Assembly (NCBI GenBank): GCA_034008185.1
Contig: CM067109.1
Location: 34,194,885 to 34,258,884, forward strand
From: Gorsachius magnificus
Lineage: Eukaryota; Chordata; Aves; Pelecaniformes; Ardeidae
Reading direction: 5' to 3'
DNA length: 64,000 nucleotides
A program made the translations under genes and the position numbers. A model generated the notes under the pieces. The model saw only the letters and a list, made by a program, of their open reading frames with translations, had not been told where the DNA came from and ran no database searches. This document shows positions 49,646-63,898 of the stretch, piece by piece (the first letter of the stretch is position 1; each line of letters starts with the position of its first letter).

Positions 49646-52630
49646 CCTCACAATGCTTGAGTTACAGTCTTTACCCTTAACGGGAATGAATGACAGAGTA
49701 ATTACAAATTGTATAATGAGTCTATCTTGCAGCAACATATTTAGGTTGAAATTGTTCAACACACAATAAATTGCCAGTGCACACAGCAACAGTCCAAACC
49801 AGTAACCTTTAATTTACCAACTCAACTACGAGATGTATGTTGGAGCTCTACTAATACTGCTCTACTAATTTGAAGTAAACAATTCTACACAATGAAAAAG
49901 CAGCAGATAAAAGCCATGCCAAACCTCTTCCCAAATAAAATTAGTTCTGAATATTCATCACCTGTCAATCAGGAACACCATGCTTTAAAAATAGAGATGG
50001 GAATAAAAGAAAACCGACACAACCCCTCCTCCGCCTAAGTACTTTTAGAATATGATATAAATTCAAAGTATAGTTACCTATGACTAAAACTGGCATTTCC
50101 TACTTCCAAATACCAGACCATAATGTTTGAAGCTAGGAACAACTCATCAGAGACAACGCAAGAATGTTTAATTAGGTAGTTGTCCAGCAATACAAAAAGC
50201 TCTAGAGTAAAAGTTCATCTCACAGACAGCCACAGAGCAGTAATAAAACTATAGCAAGAACAGCAGATAATTGAAAATTAAAAGAGAATAATGGATACAA
50301 AGAACAGATTTACATATTATTTATTTCAGCATTTTTCCTATTTTGAGGTTGAGTTTTACAGCCTCGGTGATATTGCAAACACCCCAAGAAGCTAAAGTCA
50401 GAACTTGCTGACAACACCTGATATCAAACAAATTGCACATACGTAGCCACAGACTCTTCCCTTTTAGAGGGATACTGTATGCTGAAAATTAATATAAAGT
50501 TGGAATTTTAAATACCAAAAATGAAAACTTAATTCTTATGCTTACTACCATCAGGTTATTAACCAAGGTAAAATTCTTTACTGTTAAGAGAAATGTTTAT
50601 GCAGTAGCATTGTGCATCCTTTTCTCAACCCACTCCACGATTGTTTGAAATTGGCCAAACTGGAAGTAGCTTCAAAATTCTCCACTATGGCCAACAATGA
50701 GTAGAGATGGATTCAGTCCTTTTTCCCACTCCGGGAAGGGCTGCAGCACGGCTCCGCCTAGCCTCCTGCTCAACCCCTTCTGCTGGTTCAGCCCCACGAA
50801 TATCAAGTCCTGCCTCTCACACAGGTAGCGGCAACGGGACAGTCCCAGGAGATCTGGGACTCTGGTGGGGACTTTTGGGAGGAAGGAAAATGAAGGTACA
50901 GAGCAGGTAGGCAAGCAGCTAAAGAGAGAGCAAGCGGAAAAAAAGGGAAAAAATGAGAGGCATGCAAAAAATGGGGACACGAAAGCTGGTAAACAAGTGA
51001 CATGCGAGCTTTTCCAAAGATCTTCTACACAGCGTTCAACAGTTTTCAAGTTTTCTGTTGAGCAGCATTGCTGCTCAGTTCAGGTCAACATTTTTTCCTC
51101 CAAGAAAAAGGTAATTTGCCTAGACAGTAGTAATCAAATACCATAACTTCGGGGTTTTTTTCTGGTTTTGCTTCAATTACAGCTAGCTTTAACTGAATCC
51201 CAAGGACAGTGTCACGGTCTAACAAGTGTCAGAAAGAAAGGCAGCATTCCTTTACCTGGACATTTACTTGCACTATTTTGCAGGTCTAATGTGTTTAAAT
51301 TTTAAATAAAATGAATCATGAAAAGAAAACCATTTAGACTATTTTTTTCTTCATCACTTAAAGTTTTATTTCAGATTATAGTCAGAATATCCTTAGTTCT
51401 ATTAATTTTCTACCTCCTACATAAAAATCAGTTTACTCTGATATGGCAAGACATTTTTAGACATGGCAGAAATGCCTGGCCCTATGGCCAGAATGTTAAT
51501 TCCTAGCCAAACTGGAACACAGGAAATAGACAAGAACTTCTGGTCTGAAGTCCTAGAGAAGAAGCAGTAAGATCCACCATGTTTCTGGGCTTGTCAAGAG
51601 ATGACAAACTTTCCCAAGATTAAGACCAAAAGAGTGACTTTAAAACAAAACAAAATGCAAAAAACCCCAAAATCACAACCCATGAAAGGCTATCAGAGCT
51701 ACTGCAGACCACCAGCTCATCAGTCTGACATAAAAAACAACAAAACATCACAAATATTTCTTATCCACAGACGAGATGCCTTTTTTTTGCCCAAGTTTTT
51801 CAGTTAGCAAAAAAAGGAAAGGTGTGGAAAGGTGTAAGATTGACAGTCCGCTATTCAAACTAACCAGTATGCAGAAGGAGATTCAAGCTGTTTGCACAAA
51901 TATCGACAAGCCAAGTTTCAGAAAGGTCACAATACCTTTATGCCTGATTCTCCAAGGCAATCATCATATTGAATACTGAATACTCTTAAAAATACAGCTT
52001 ATGGAGCCTAAATCAGCAGAGACATGACTTGTCCACAGAAGCACAAGTCTAAGCCCACGAACTCAGTTGGATTACTCATGAGAAGGCTCACTCATATGCA
52101 TATGAACTGGAAACCTGCTCACGATCCAGGCTACAAAACCATCACATAGGTACATTTGCAGGAATGTTAGAATGATTTTTATCTGTAGTGTAACAGACAC
52201 TATTTTTTCTGGTTTGTATTTTAATAATCAAGTTCTCACAAAGAAAAACTGTTTTGGCATCAGTTCACTTAAAACCTAAGAAAACTACTTTGCTATCAAA
52301 TCTTAATATAAAATTTTTATTCTTAATTAATTTTAATAAAAAATACATTTTAATGTTTCATTTCAATGCAGTGGCGTGTAAGAACTACAAACCAGAGATG
52401 AGAGACTGGCCTTCCAGAATCAGCTTTGTGGAGAAACTCATTTACACATTTGTATTTTGTCTAGTTCAACTACAGAACCTTCACATTTGTTTAGTGGAAT
52501 TCACCAAACTGTAATAAAGTTTTAGACTAGTAAAGGGAAACACTTTTTAATTAACATTTTAATGCTTACTACGGGTATACTACTGAACTTTTTGATAATG
52601 GAAAAATAGTTGATTGAAACGCGTTTTACA

Positions 52631-53475
52631 TAGAATCATAGAATGTTTTGGGTTGGAAGGGATCCCTAGAGGTCATCTAGTCCAACCCCCCTGCAGTGAG
52701 CAGGGACACCACTAACTAGATCAGGTTGCTCAGAGCCCCATCCAACCTGGCCTTGAATGTTCCCAGGGATGGGGCCTCCACCACCTCTCTGGGCAACCTG
52801 TTCCAGTGTTTCACCACCCTCGTTATAAAGAATTTCCTCCTTATATCCAGTCTAAATCTACCCTGCTTCAGTTTAAAACCATTACCCCTTGTCCTGTCAC
52901 AGCTGGCCCTACTAAAAACATTTTCCCCATCTTTCCTATAGGCCCCCTTTAGGTACTGAAAGGCCGTAATCAGGTCTCCCCGCAGCCTTCTCTTCTCCAG
53001 GATGAACAAGCCCAACTCTCTTAGCCTGTCCTCATAGGAGAGGGGCTCCAGCCCTCTGATCATTTTAGTGGCCCTCCTCTGGACCCGTTCCAACAGTTCC
53101 ATGTCCTTCTTGTGCTGAGGGCTCCAGAGCTGGATGCAGTACTCCAGGTGAGGTCTCACCAGAGCAGAGTAGAGGGGCAGAATCACCTCCCTCGACCTGC
53201 TGGCCACGCTTCTCCTGATGCAGCCCATGGTACGGTTGGCCTTCTGGGCTGCCACCGCACATTGCCGGCTCATGTCCAGCTTTTCATCCACCAGCCCCTC
53301 CAAGTCCCTCTCGGCAGGGCTGCTATCGATCCTTTCTTCCCCCAGCCTGTACTGATACTGGGGGTTACCCCGACCCAGGTGCAGGACCTTGCACTTGGCC
53401 TTGTTGAACTTCATGAGGTTCACACAGGCCCACCTCTCCAGCCTGTCCAGGTCTCTCTGGATGACATCCCGATAC
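52631..53475 (-). mobile_element. CR1 LINE, 5'-truncated, 3' end intact, frame open
   Basis: Minus-strand CR1 with its tail at the left (CATAGAATCATAGAATG, GGGTTGGAAGGGATCC). A 235-codon open frame (52716-53423) starts [20 protein letters not shown] and includes [20 protein letters not shown] and [20 protein letters not shown]. It ends near [13 protein letters not shown]. Reverse-transcriptase catalytic motifs are upstream and absent. It is a different subfamily from the plus-strand copies and the only substantial CR1 here in the same orientation as PAM, lying upstream of the start-codon exon. Confidence 0.93.
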
Positions 53476-56400
53476 TGCAGTGCTTATTAGCAGTTTTTCC
53501 AAATGCAACAGAGGCTCACCTACCTCCATGTAACAATTTTTCAGAAAAGTACTTTAGCGCCTCCTAGCACGACATCATCTGTTTCTCCAGCAAGAAAACC
53601 CAAATCTCTCACTCCCAGTTCCCCATTCCATAGGGCTGATTTTTCTGACACAGTGTGAAAGCTATGGGGTGGGTTTGGGTTGAGAAGAGAAGAAATAGAA
53701 GTCACTCACATGCCATACAGAAATAGCAGAAGGAAAACTTTTGAAAATGAAGAATAAGATTTTTGAACAGAGTATCTTTTAGCTTGTTGCATTTTTTACA
53801 TGTCTACTACTCTGTAAATTATACATAGAGTATTTTGGTTTTCTGTATTTTGTTCCTCCTGGGACAAAAATGTGCACTTTTGCACAAAAAGAAAAGATAT
53901 TGGCATAGATTTTTCTAAAATGCTCAATTAAAAATAATATAAATAGTACTATACATTGAGTTAGTTACAGCTTTTTTACCCCCTTCATCTACCTCTCAAG
54001 TGCTAAGCAAAACTTCATACAGATTTTTAGCATAAGTTACTTCTAATTTCAGACACACATTTCTACTCAGAAGTAAATTATTCAAGTTGAGTCCCAAAAA
54101 CTGAATCCCAAGAGATTTCAGAGATGCGGTAGTTGAAAGGAATCAGACAGAAAAAGAGATCTGAGAGCAAAGTACAAAAATTTCAAAGATTAATTTTTCC
54201 AGGTCAACATTAAAAATTGTTCACAGAAATATTTGTCACATTGTAAGTCCTCCTTAAGCATTGATAAAAGAGAAAGAAGTAAGACTTTTTAATGTGTTTT
54301 GGGTGTGAAATATGACAATAATCTTGCACAATAAAATTTGCTGTTTATGATAATGGAGAAGCAGGTCAGCTATCAGCAGACTTAAGCACACAATCAGAAA
54401 GGTCAGTACCTAAATCTGTTATTGAAACCAGTTGAAGTTTTTAACACTATTACTGTCTCAAGTGAGGAAACACTTGTTTTTCCAATGGATTACGTTAATT
54501 GACAGTTTAATAGAAGGCAGGTTATCTCACTGACTAATAAAATAAATTGCTGTAAAATAAAAATAAGTTAGTTGTTACAATAACGTATTAAAAAAATCTG
54601 CACCAGCTAGCCCATAGAAACTGGACAGCCTAAACAACCATCACGGAAAGGGGAGAAAGACTTTAGTATTACACATTAATTCCGCTTCTGATACTCTTAA
54701 CGCCCATACAGAGGCACACAGCTTGGCAGGGAACATACAACATACTCCAAACTCACCTTGAAATACAGTGCTTACCTGCCCTTACCCTGTCAAATTAAAT
54801 TTGTAATTTCCACAGTTACAAACTTAATATACATCTGTAATTTTTACCTGAACTGCCTTCTGGCTATACAGGCTTGTATCAAGGTACTAAAGAACATGAT
54901 GTAATGTGGTGAAGCTCAAACTTCAAGTCAAAGATGGAAGGCAGGTGACCAAATAACAAGAACAGACAGGAATTCTCTATTAAAGAATGTAATTGGCATA
55001 GCCTTTTTCAGCTCAAGACATTTTAAGGGTTAGAAACGAGGGCGTAACTCAGAGTAGAACCTGACCATACCAGCAGGAAGTGAGATTTGTCTTTTCCGCA
55101 GGTTCAAATTGCATCCTATGCTTACCTTCCCTCTTTTTTATAGTTAAGGAGTACTTTCTGACTATTCCACAAGACAGGACTGCAGGTCTGACGACACGCA
55201 GCTCTTTTCCAAATACAGCTGTTTGCTCTCAAAGGCAACAGCCTCAAATGCTTTTACTTTGTATTTCCGTCTTCCCTCATCCTCCAGAAGTGGGCTTCTA
55301 TCTTTCAGTTCAGACTTCAGATGTGTGAAGGGATAATATCAATATTCTCAGCTCTGTTATTCAGAGCTCTTTTGGTAGGATTTTGGTGGCATTTGTAATG
55401 CTGTTACATATTATACATTGCATCATAAGGAGAATTACCTTTCTTAGTTTTTAACCAGACCTGCAAAACTTTGCTGTCACAAAAATGCAGATGACAAACC
55501 TGGCTTTTCAATTGCCTTTCAAATCATCTCCTCAGCAAAAATTTTTTGTAATGTTAGGGACATCTGCCTTTGTATCAAGACACAACCTGGTACGGCAAAC
55601 CATAAAAGTGCCACTGCACGCTGGCAACATGCCTGTTCAAGAGGGTTGCACTCACAGTGCCACAAGGACTGAGATTCACGTTCTGCTGTCTTCTGTCTAG
55701 AGGATCCACCAATGCCATGGCAAACTTAAATTTGGTGTTTTAAGCTAAGAAAATACAAGTTGGAGTGGCAATTGCTGTGTGATGATAAAATGAAACGTAT
55801 GCCAGTGATACTAGAGGGGAAGTTGGAAACTGGGACACGGTATACCTCACCATTGAAACTCCATGGTCTAAACTGCACTTTGTATCCAATGATTAGGGCA
55901 TTGCAAACTGTTTGTGAACTAAAAATAAGAGTATTGATTTTAGATATACACATTCTTCTGAAAATTAGGCTTGAGAACTCAGTGCCAATTTTCTCTGCTC
56001 GAAGCTGCATTATTTTAACAGCTACTCATGCCAGCCCACTAAGCACTCCCAATTTCCTTTGGTAACACATTTTTACAATCATCTTTGTATGGCTATGTAT
56101 TTAAAGTCACATTGTTTGGGAGGCATACAGAATTATCACAGAGCACTGGTTCTCCACAGTGAGTAAACTTTGTTTCTAGCTAAAGCCTTAAAGGGACAAA
56201 TGGTGTGCTGTATCATCAAAGACATCACATCTACCACTTGATGTAAGAATTAACCACAGCACTTTATTAGACCTTCATAAAACATGTCAATGCTGTTTTT
56301 TCAGATAATACTTGGAAGCAGAGGTGGCTCACAAACTTTGTAACTCACTCGCATATCATCAGAAAATTTGGTAATAGACTTTTTCTGTGCACTTGTATAA

Positions 56401-59400
56401 CGAAGTTTAGGAGATGTTTATGTATGATGTTTATATGACAGAATAAAACTATTCATTAGCAAGATAATACTGTTAGTTAGCCGAAATACCGAAGGGAATG
56501 GGAAAAAATGGCCATTACCTGGTAAAGGACCTGGTGACTTTCTCCTGTATCATGCCTCTTCCTTCCCACATTCCATCCAAGTTATTGCCTTGCCTGTTGG
56601 CCCAGGGACTGCCAACAGCATGTCCTTTAAGGAGACATGTGCAGGTACCAGAGAGGCACAGACACTAGGGGGTGGCAGATAAGTATATGGAAACCTGTTA
56701 TACGTTGTATCAAATGGTCATCTGGTGGAATTCATTGGGATTTTTCCCAGCATGTAGCAACTGAACATTCTTGTCAGCACTCTCTTGCTAATGAATAACC
56801 TAAGCTCTTCTTTTTGTACAGTATTATCCTTAAAACTTCATTGCATTCTGCAACCACTACATGTCACTATTAAACAAAGAAAGACTAAGAAAGATTTTAG
56901 TAAGGTTTACAGAGTTTTACGTAGATGGATTCAGTTATTGCGAAGGTAAGAGCCACCTTAAAAATATGAAGCTGAAACTGACAGTTTAAAAATATTAAAT
57001 AAAAGCAAACAAACAAAAAATCCCTGACCACAGACATGTTTTGGTATCCTAACCTGCAAACAAACAAGCTGAACTGCTAGATCATTAAAGTTGTATCTAT
57101 ATGGCCTTTAAGAAAATATATAGTAAGTAAGCATCAATTAGGTCATTGCTTTACAAGGAGTAACCTAATGCACGCTACTTTTTGTTTGAGTTGGGGGTAC
57201 ACTGTGTAGCAAAGCATCAGTTCCAAAACCTCCTTCCTCCCCAGTGGAACAGAACTGATTGCTTTAAGAAAACGATGCTACACTTCTTTTGAAGACAGCT
57301 ACATGAACGAAAAAAGCTCCTGCTGGAAAATTAATTGCCTTAAAGTATGCACACCTTATTTATTCCTTCAGGAAGTTTGCAGAAACAGTAAACTAAATTA
57401 ATACTCACTCATGAGGAAACACAACTCTCCTTACCGTTCAATTCCCAAGTAGGCCCATCACAGCACGCTCAGAAGTTTAACTCCCAATTTGGGTCTGTAT
57501 GCACTGCTTGCTTCCTCCACATTAAGCTACCTGGAGCAACAGGAGTGATAAAGGTTTTTTTCGTACCTGCACAGCAGTGTGCATGCAAGCTCCACGAGAT
57601 GAACAGCGGCGGGCTGCCAGGAGCCCGAGCTGCACAGCTGCGCTGGACTTGTATGGGATTTCCACCACAGATAAAAGGCTTGATTTATCAGTGCTGCAGC
57701 TGTACGATAGATCAACAATGCCTCGCATTGCTACAGTTTCCTAACAGGCAACCTGCTGAAGTGTAACAAACTATCTGGAAAAAGTGGAAAGAAGCAGTTT
57801 TGAAGCAAGCAGGCACCAGTGTCACGATTAATGCCTGCACCTAGATGTTGCAGAGGGCACAGAATGCTTGTTCTTTACTCGGGCTTCCACGCTCCTTTTA
57901 AAGGCAGTTAAATAAGGAGACAGCTGCAAACAGAGCTTAACTTCTACAGAAGTGAAGGAGATGGGCAGTGCAGAGGAAGAGCACGTAAGCAGAATACAGC
58001 ACAGCAAGAAAACCCTCACGCTGTTTAGATGCATGTACTCTTCATGCATTTTTAACACGACTGCTAGGTGGAAGGTGATCTTCATTTCCTGGCCACATAC
58101 GCACCACACGGAAGAACTTTCCAGAAACTCATGACTACCAGCCGAGTCGTCTCAAATTTGTTTTCACACAGTTTTAACAGATCTTAATACTTTCGAAGAA
58201 ATTTCCATTGAGGTTTTAAAGCAGAAGACAGAAACACAGGGTGCTGCACCCATTCTCTAGTAAGAACAGGTAGAATTGTCCCTAATACTGGTTCTTGCTT
58301 TCCCCATGTTTGAATTTTCCTGTTCACCCCTGTCTCAAAACAGGCAATTCTATTTAATCTCTAATTACTTTTCCACTACTTTCATAGCTGTTTTGTATCA
58401 GATGCATCAGATTCCCTAAAAAGAATCAAATCAGATTCTGCACTGAGCTGCAAAGAAACATTTTCTATATTCTTAAGTTATTTAGCAGTCTGAGAGGCCT
58501 GAGATAACTTGATGATCATTGTGATGCTTTTGGGGATGAAAAAACCCCACAAAAGACCAAGAAACATAGCTGTGTTAACACAAGCTATACTTAACACTGC
58601 ACAAATAAAAGCCTGTACGGCGCTCGCTCTCACCACGGTACCAGCAGCACCAAACAGAACGCCTGGCAACTTTCCAGAGGGCTTCAGCAGCTACCACTGA
58701 TGTCCTGGAGACAACAGACTGGCACCGGAGCACCCTTGCACCGCGTGCTTTCCTACCATCCAGTTTCAAAAAGTTAAGCAAAAAGACATCAACTGCAACT
58801 GCCCTTCCAACATACTTCTCTGAAAATAGATGCAGTGTTTACCTTAAGTTTGCTTTCCTGTCCAGAGTTTGTTGGTTTTAAAGATGGGAAACAAAGTAGT
58901 CATAAAAATTCATCATCAAACATAGTGGGAAATAAGGTATTCAGTAGCAGCCCTAATTCCAGTTCTGTCAATGCTAAATTCTGTCAAACTAAGAATCAGA
59001 AAAGTAAATAATAACGCCCATAAAATAAATTGACAAATTAAAATCTCACAAGTTTCTTCTGAAAAAAAAAAGGTAGGTTTATAAAGCAAATCTTCCAGTT
59101 ATTCATAGAAATATACCTATTACACTGCAATGCAAAGACCCCGTTTAAAAATATAATAAAAATATGCGAAGTTGTTTTCTTGTTCAGAACAACCTTACCA
59201 AAACAGTATTTTCAAAATTGTATTTCACTGATTTAATGGGATAACTGTTCCCATTAAAAGACAGAAATCATGGATTTTTTTTTTTCCCCATACCCTGCTG
59301 TACTTTACCCATAACAAATGGAATGCACGTGTACGGGATGTCCAAGATAACAGAAACATCTTCACCCTTACAACAGCTAGATGAATTCACTGAGAGACTT

Positions 59401-62400
59401 TTTTGGTTGTTTTTTGTTTAAGTAGCAGTTTATTGAAACTTAGGCAAGTGCCTTCCCAATCCTGCACAGAGCTCTTGGCCTACCCTGACAGGACAGGAGA
59501 GGGGTAAGCTCCAGCAGGGCAGTAAATGTAAGCAGCTTTGTGCTGACAGAAACGAGAAAACATAGATGACATCTAAATAATGCAGTCTATCAGCAGACTC
59601 AACAAGCCCAAATTAAAACAATGCAAGCAGCACTTTTAAGAAGACACCTAATCTTTGTATACAAGGTGGAGGGTTTTACTGGTTAAATATGTCACTATTT
59701 TAAGTTCAGCCCATTCTGAAAACTGCTACTGTAAGAAAGAAAAGTAGTAATAGTAAAAACTGCTTTAACTTCCACAGCTTGTGATGGTCATGAACATGCT
59801 TTGAGCTTAGGAAATCAAGATGCCTGAGAAAACAGCTCTGGCTTCCCAGATAGCAGTCTGCTTGTAAGCTAAAAATCCATAAAAATGGCTGCACTTCAAG
59901 TGGGGAAACTGCAGCCCAACTGTTTGAAACTTTGCCTACAGCATCTGTTTCATGTCTGCTTTGATAGCAAAGAAATGGTTAGTTTTGAAGTTTAAAACAT
60001 TTTACTTGAGAGTTAATTCAGTATTTGCTTGAAATGAAAAGCATGAATACTTCATCACTGTCTTTGATTTTTCTGTCTCATGCCGTCAGCTCTAATAGAC
60101 ATGACTGAATTATTTCTACTGAACACCTGGTTTTAAGAATGTCCAGAAAAGCACGAAAGGGACAGAAAGGTTTTATATTACATAATAAAACTTGAGATTG
60201 GACTACATGAGAGATTAAGAAAAAACTGACAAGGGATAAGTTTAAAGACAACTAAGTTCCCTACTGGGGAAAAGAAAAAAAAAACAAAAAAACAAAAACA
60301 CACCCCCAACTAAACCACAAGTAAATGAAGAGAAAGAAAAACTATGCCGAGTTTTTCAGGCATCTAAACTCGATCTTAAATTATCTGAAAAGCCTAGAAA
60401 AAGTATTTTATGTAGATAAAATCTGAATTTTACAATGTTACCTGTAAAACAAAAATTTTTTTAAAAGAAAAATCAAGAAAAAGTAGTCCATGATAATGCC
60501 TAAAATTGGAAACATTGTCACTACTATTTTATTGTATTACAAACCCTACATTTACTAGATGCAACAGTGGACACTAATCATTCAAAAAAAAGTTACTGAC
60601 TAATGACACCACTAGTAATTGTCACTGTAGTAAATGATACACCCCTAACATTTCTGTCTTATCTGAGAGTATAAATTTGTTTTCCAATTATCCTCAGTGT
60701 CTTTGGGCAGGAGACAGATATTTTGCTAAGCAGAGAAGTACAAATTACCTCATGATAAATCACAAAAAATTCTCCCAAGAACACCCTTTCAGTCAGGCCA
60801 AAGGCAGGTGGTGCTCATGTTCAGCACCAAGTAACACTGACTGCCACTCAAATACACTTCAGCTATGAGCTGTTTTCATTACTATAGCAAACCCATCCAT
60901 TATACCTCCAACAGCTCCAAAGTTTTGTAACATTAAAAGACAAACTCTTTTAACTAAAGGAGTTAGTTACACCCACGAGTACCCATTGTGCAATGTTTGC
61001 AAAGAAAAAGGTTAGAATATTAAAATATAAATAAAGCTTAACAGCTTCCTGAAAAAAATAGTTTTCTGTTAACACGTATGTTGAAAATATCTAGTTAAGT
61101 AAACCCTCATTCACTCATAAAATAAAAATGCAAGTTTTAAGCTTATACTTTGCAGTCAAGTACAGAAGATAATATTATATTTTGGTATTTGTTTTCCTTT
61201 TCACTTTTTCAGCATTATTCTCTAAAACCCATCATAAAGCTTTTAAGGCTACATTAACACCAAAGAATTTCATACCCTGTTGTCCCACATAAACATGACA
61301 AACAAGTGAAAAATAAAAGATATAACCTACCTCTGTTAAATTCAACATAACACAAACAACTGTGCAATATTCAGTCCCACTTGAAGAGTAAAGCACACAT
61401 ACTATGGCACACTGACACAGCAAATAAAGCTGAGAGAAAAAAAACGATACTACACTACTGAGTCACAAAATAATTCTTAAAGAATATTGAGGATGAAAAG
61501 TATGAAACACTCACAAAACCTAATTCTTTTGGTACTTCTGCATATATGTGGACATCTCAACAGGTACATCTAAGAGACTAATTCACAAGTGTTACTAAAT
61601 TCTACTCTTAGGGCTTCCATCATACACGGAAGTAGCTAATCCACAACACAGACTGGGAACTGACACACAAATTCATGCAAGGAGTCTTGCAACCAAGCCA
61701 AGAGCTAAAAATCAAGTCCACCCATGCCACAGCACTGTTCACAACAGATCATCGCACCAGTTCTTATAAAGTCACACTGCCCTCAACAGAACTCACCAGA
61801 GCTAGTACAAGCCACAAGTAAACGGGACACTTCTAAAAGCTTATATTGGAGTCAAGAGTGACAGCTACAGCATTTTCCTATTACAATATCACATTTTAAT
61901 TACAGACAAACAGAAATAAATACTTATCGTTCATAATTTTTACATAGCAACTTCTATTACCGGTGAGCTACTGTAAAAAACAAATAAAATAAAACGCACA
62001 CTGCATACTTAATTCCTTGAAAAAGTATAGATTTATAAAACCTCATTAGATCTCATGACCAGAACTGCTTTAGGAGTTCATTTTTTTAGGCTGATGAACT
62101 GAAAAAACCAAGACAGTTTTGCATCAAATCAAACTTGAATTTTTCCCAAAACAAACAAAAGAAATTGCCAAGCATCACTTTCTTGGGATGAAAGTAGCAG
62201 GTTCTTTTACTGCCACAAGTATGGTGACTTTACATCTCTCATCTCCCAGGATAGATGATTTTCCATCTGACACAAACATACATGAAACCCGACTGGCTTC
62301 TTTCTGAGATTTTCTGAAATCACAAGTTAGGGACTACATGTCTTTCTCATTTTTTGTCTGTTATAGAACTGATGGCATACTTAGCTGTTTGGGTTCCCCT

Positions 62401-63318
62401 GTTTTTCCTTGAGGATGCTTTGAGGATAACAGATGAGATTCAGAAAAAAAAGAGGGAATTGAGACACCCTTCTACCTCCTCTGTGAGCTCAGTGCTCCCT
62501 AAGAAACCAGCCAATTTAGAAGAGGGAACAGCCACTTTTATTAGCAGTTTTGGAAATCTGTACTGTTATACCTTCATACTCAGCCAAACTGATGAATCAT
62601 TTCAGGATTATTTAATAAATTCAGCTGGGTGGGGAGGGTATGGGAAAAAGCAACCCACCCTTCTCTGGTTATTCACTGAAGTCATCATATCCAAAAGGTC
62701 TGAAGCAGCGATTACTCTGAGGCAGCAGTGAGACCACCCCCAGAGCTGTCAGCCAGGAAATGCCCGAGGCATCCCTGTTTCCAGGTAGGGTCCTTCCATG
62801 TAGGAAAGGAAAGGTATGGCATACTACCAAATGGAGTACTTCACACCTCTTCAGATCTAGGTTAGGGTACTCTAGGGGAACCTCAAGGAAACTTTGTACT
62901 GTCACATTCCTTCTGACTGACTATAAAGCCCACTTTAAACACCATGTCACTGCAACACTGAAGTCCTAGGTTACTTCTCTAAAGAACTTGCTCCTTTCCC
63001 TCCCTTCAAATCCATGTGTCACTTCCCTAAGGGGAATTCTGAAAGAAAGCACTACAGAATAAACTGCAATCCTCTTTTCATGGATGTCTTTACTGATAAG
63101 GCAAAAGCCCTCATGTTAAGTTTTTAATTAAAAAAAAACCAAAAACACACCAACAAAAAACCCCCCAAAACCTGAAAGTCGTACAGTGATTGTTACGGTA
63201 CTTGTTTTTGCTGTAGCAATCCAATCCCTCTTCAACTAGCCCATCAGCAATATTTCTTTGCGGCTGAAGCATCTAAGGAACAAGACTGATCCACTGTGCT
63301 CCTCACGCACTAAAGCTT
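53476..63318. other. Non-coding, mostly AT-rich
   Basis: No interspersed repeat or exon that I can support. The patch at about 57560-57720 is richer in GC with a few CpGs but too short and sparse to call a CpG island. A 125-codon frame at 62354-62731 has no recognisable domain. Confidence 0.55.
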
Positions 63319-63573
63319 TGTCCTGGTTTCAGCTGGGATAGAGTTAATTTTCTTCACAGAAGCTAGCATAGTGCTGTGCTTTGGATTTAGTGCCAGAAGA
63401 ATGTTGATAACACGCTGATGTTTTTAGTTGTTGCCAAGCAGTGCTCAGACTGCTGAAGGACTTTTTGAGCTTCTCCTGCTCGGCCAGGTGCATAACAAGC
63501 TGGGAGTACAGCACAGCTAGGACCCAAACTGTCCAAAGAGCTATTCCATACCATATAACGTCATGCCCGGGGC

Positions 63574-63650
63574 GGGGGGGGGGGGTTTGGTGGGTCGGTC
63601 GGTCGCGGGGGGAGTGATCGCTGCTCGGGTACTGATCGCTGCTCGGGATG
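63574..63650 (+). repeat. GC-rich low-complexity and tandem units inside the LTR
   Basis: G12, then GGTCGGTCGGTCG, then TGATCGCTGCTCGGGTAC (63615-63632) followed by TGATCGCTGCTCGGGATG (63633-63650). It sits where the copy at 2060 has its TATA box and start region. Confidence 0.8.
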
Positions 63651-63730
63651 GGCTGGGCATCGGTCGGCGGGTGGTGAGCAATTGCATTGTGCATCATTCA
63701 TTTTGTATATTCTGTATATTCTGTTATCAT

Positions 63731-63757
63731 TCTCATTATTACTATTATTATTATTTT
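63731..63757 (+). repeat. ATT trinucleotide repeat inside the LTR
   Basis: CATTATTACTATTATTATTA just upstream of the ATTAAA signal; not present in the other two LTR copies. Confidence 0.65.
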
Positions 63758-63898
63758 CTCTTATTAAACTGTCTTTATCTCAGCCCTCGGCTCTAACCTT
63801 TTTCTCCTTCCCGATTCTCTCCCCCATCCCACTGAGGGAGGGGGGAGTGAGCGAGCAGCTGCGTGGTGCTTAGTTGCCAGCCGGGTTAAACCACGACA

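Larger units (their letters stand above)
44829..52630. other. Non-coding, mostly AT-rich
   Basis: Contains an 18-G run (47787-47804), a TATG/TA microsatellite (49603-49645) and a moderately GC-rich patch at 50730-50890. No exon or interspersed repeat recognised. Confidence 0.55.
63319..63898 (+). mobile_element. Solo LTR of an avian endogenous retrovirus, plus orientation
   Basis: 580 bp, TGTCCTGGTTTCAGCTGGGA to GGTTAAACCACGACA, flanked by GCTT on both sides (63315-63318 and 63899-63902), a 4-bp target-site duplication like that of the copy at 2060. ATTAAA lies at 63763-63768. The promoter-proximal segment is replaced by GC-rich low-complexity sequence: a 12-G run at 63574-63585, GGTCGGTCGG repeats and two 18-bp tandem units at 63615-63650. 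No internal genes adjoin. Confidence 0.88.

Noticed and set aside
50730..50890. GC-richer patch as a possible PAM first exon or promoter
   Set aside because: Few CpGs and short; there is no way to tell from sequence. RNA 5' ends would be needed.
53112..53567. 151-codon plus-strand frame
   Set aside because: Antisense to the CR1 ORF2 fragment at 52631-53475.
57560..57720. GC-richer patch as a CpG-island promoter
   Set aside because: Too short and CpG-poor for an island; no splice donor that I can tie to the PAM leader.
62354..62731. 125-codon plus-strand frame
   Set aside because: No recognisable domain, no clear splice or promoter context, ordinary base composition; probably chance.
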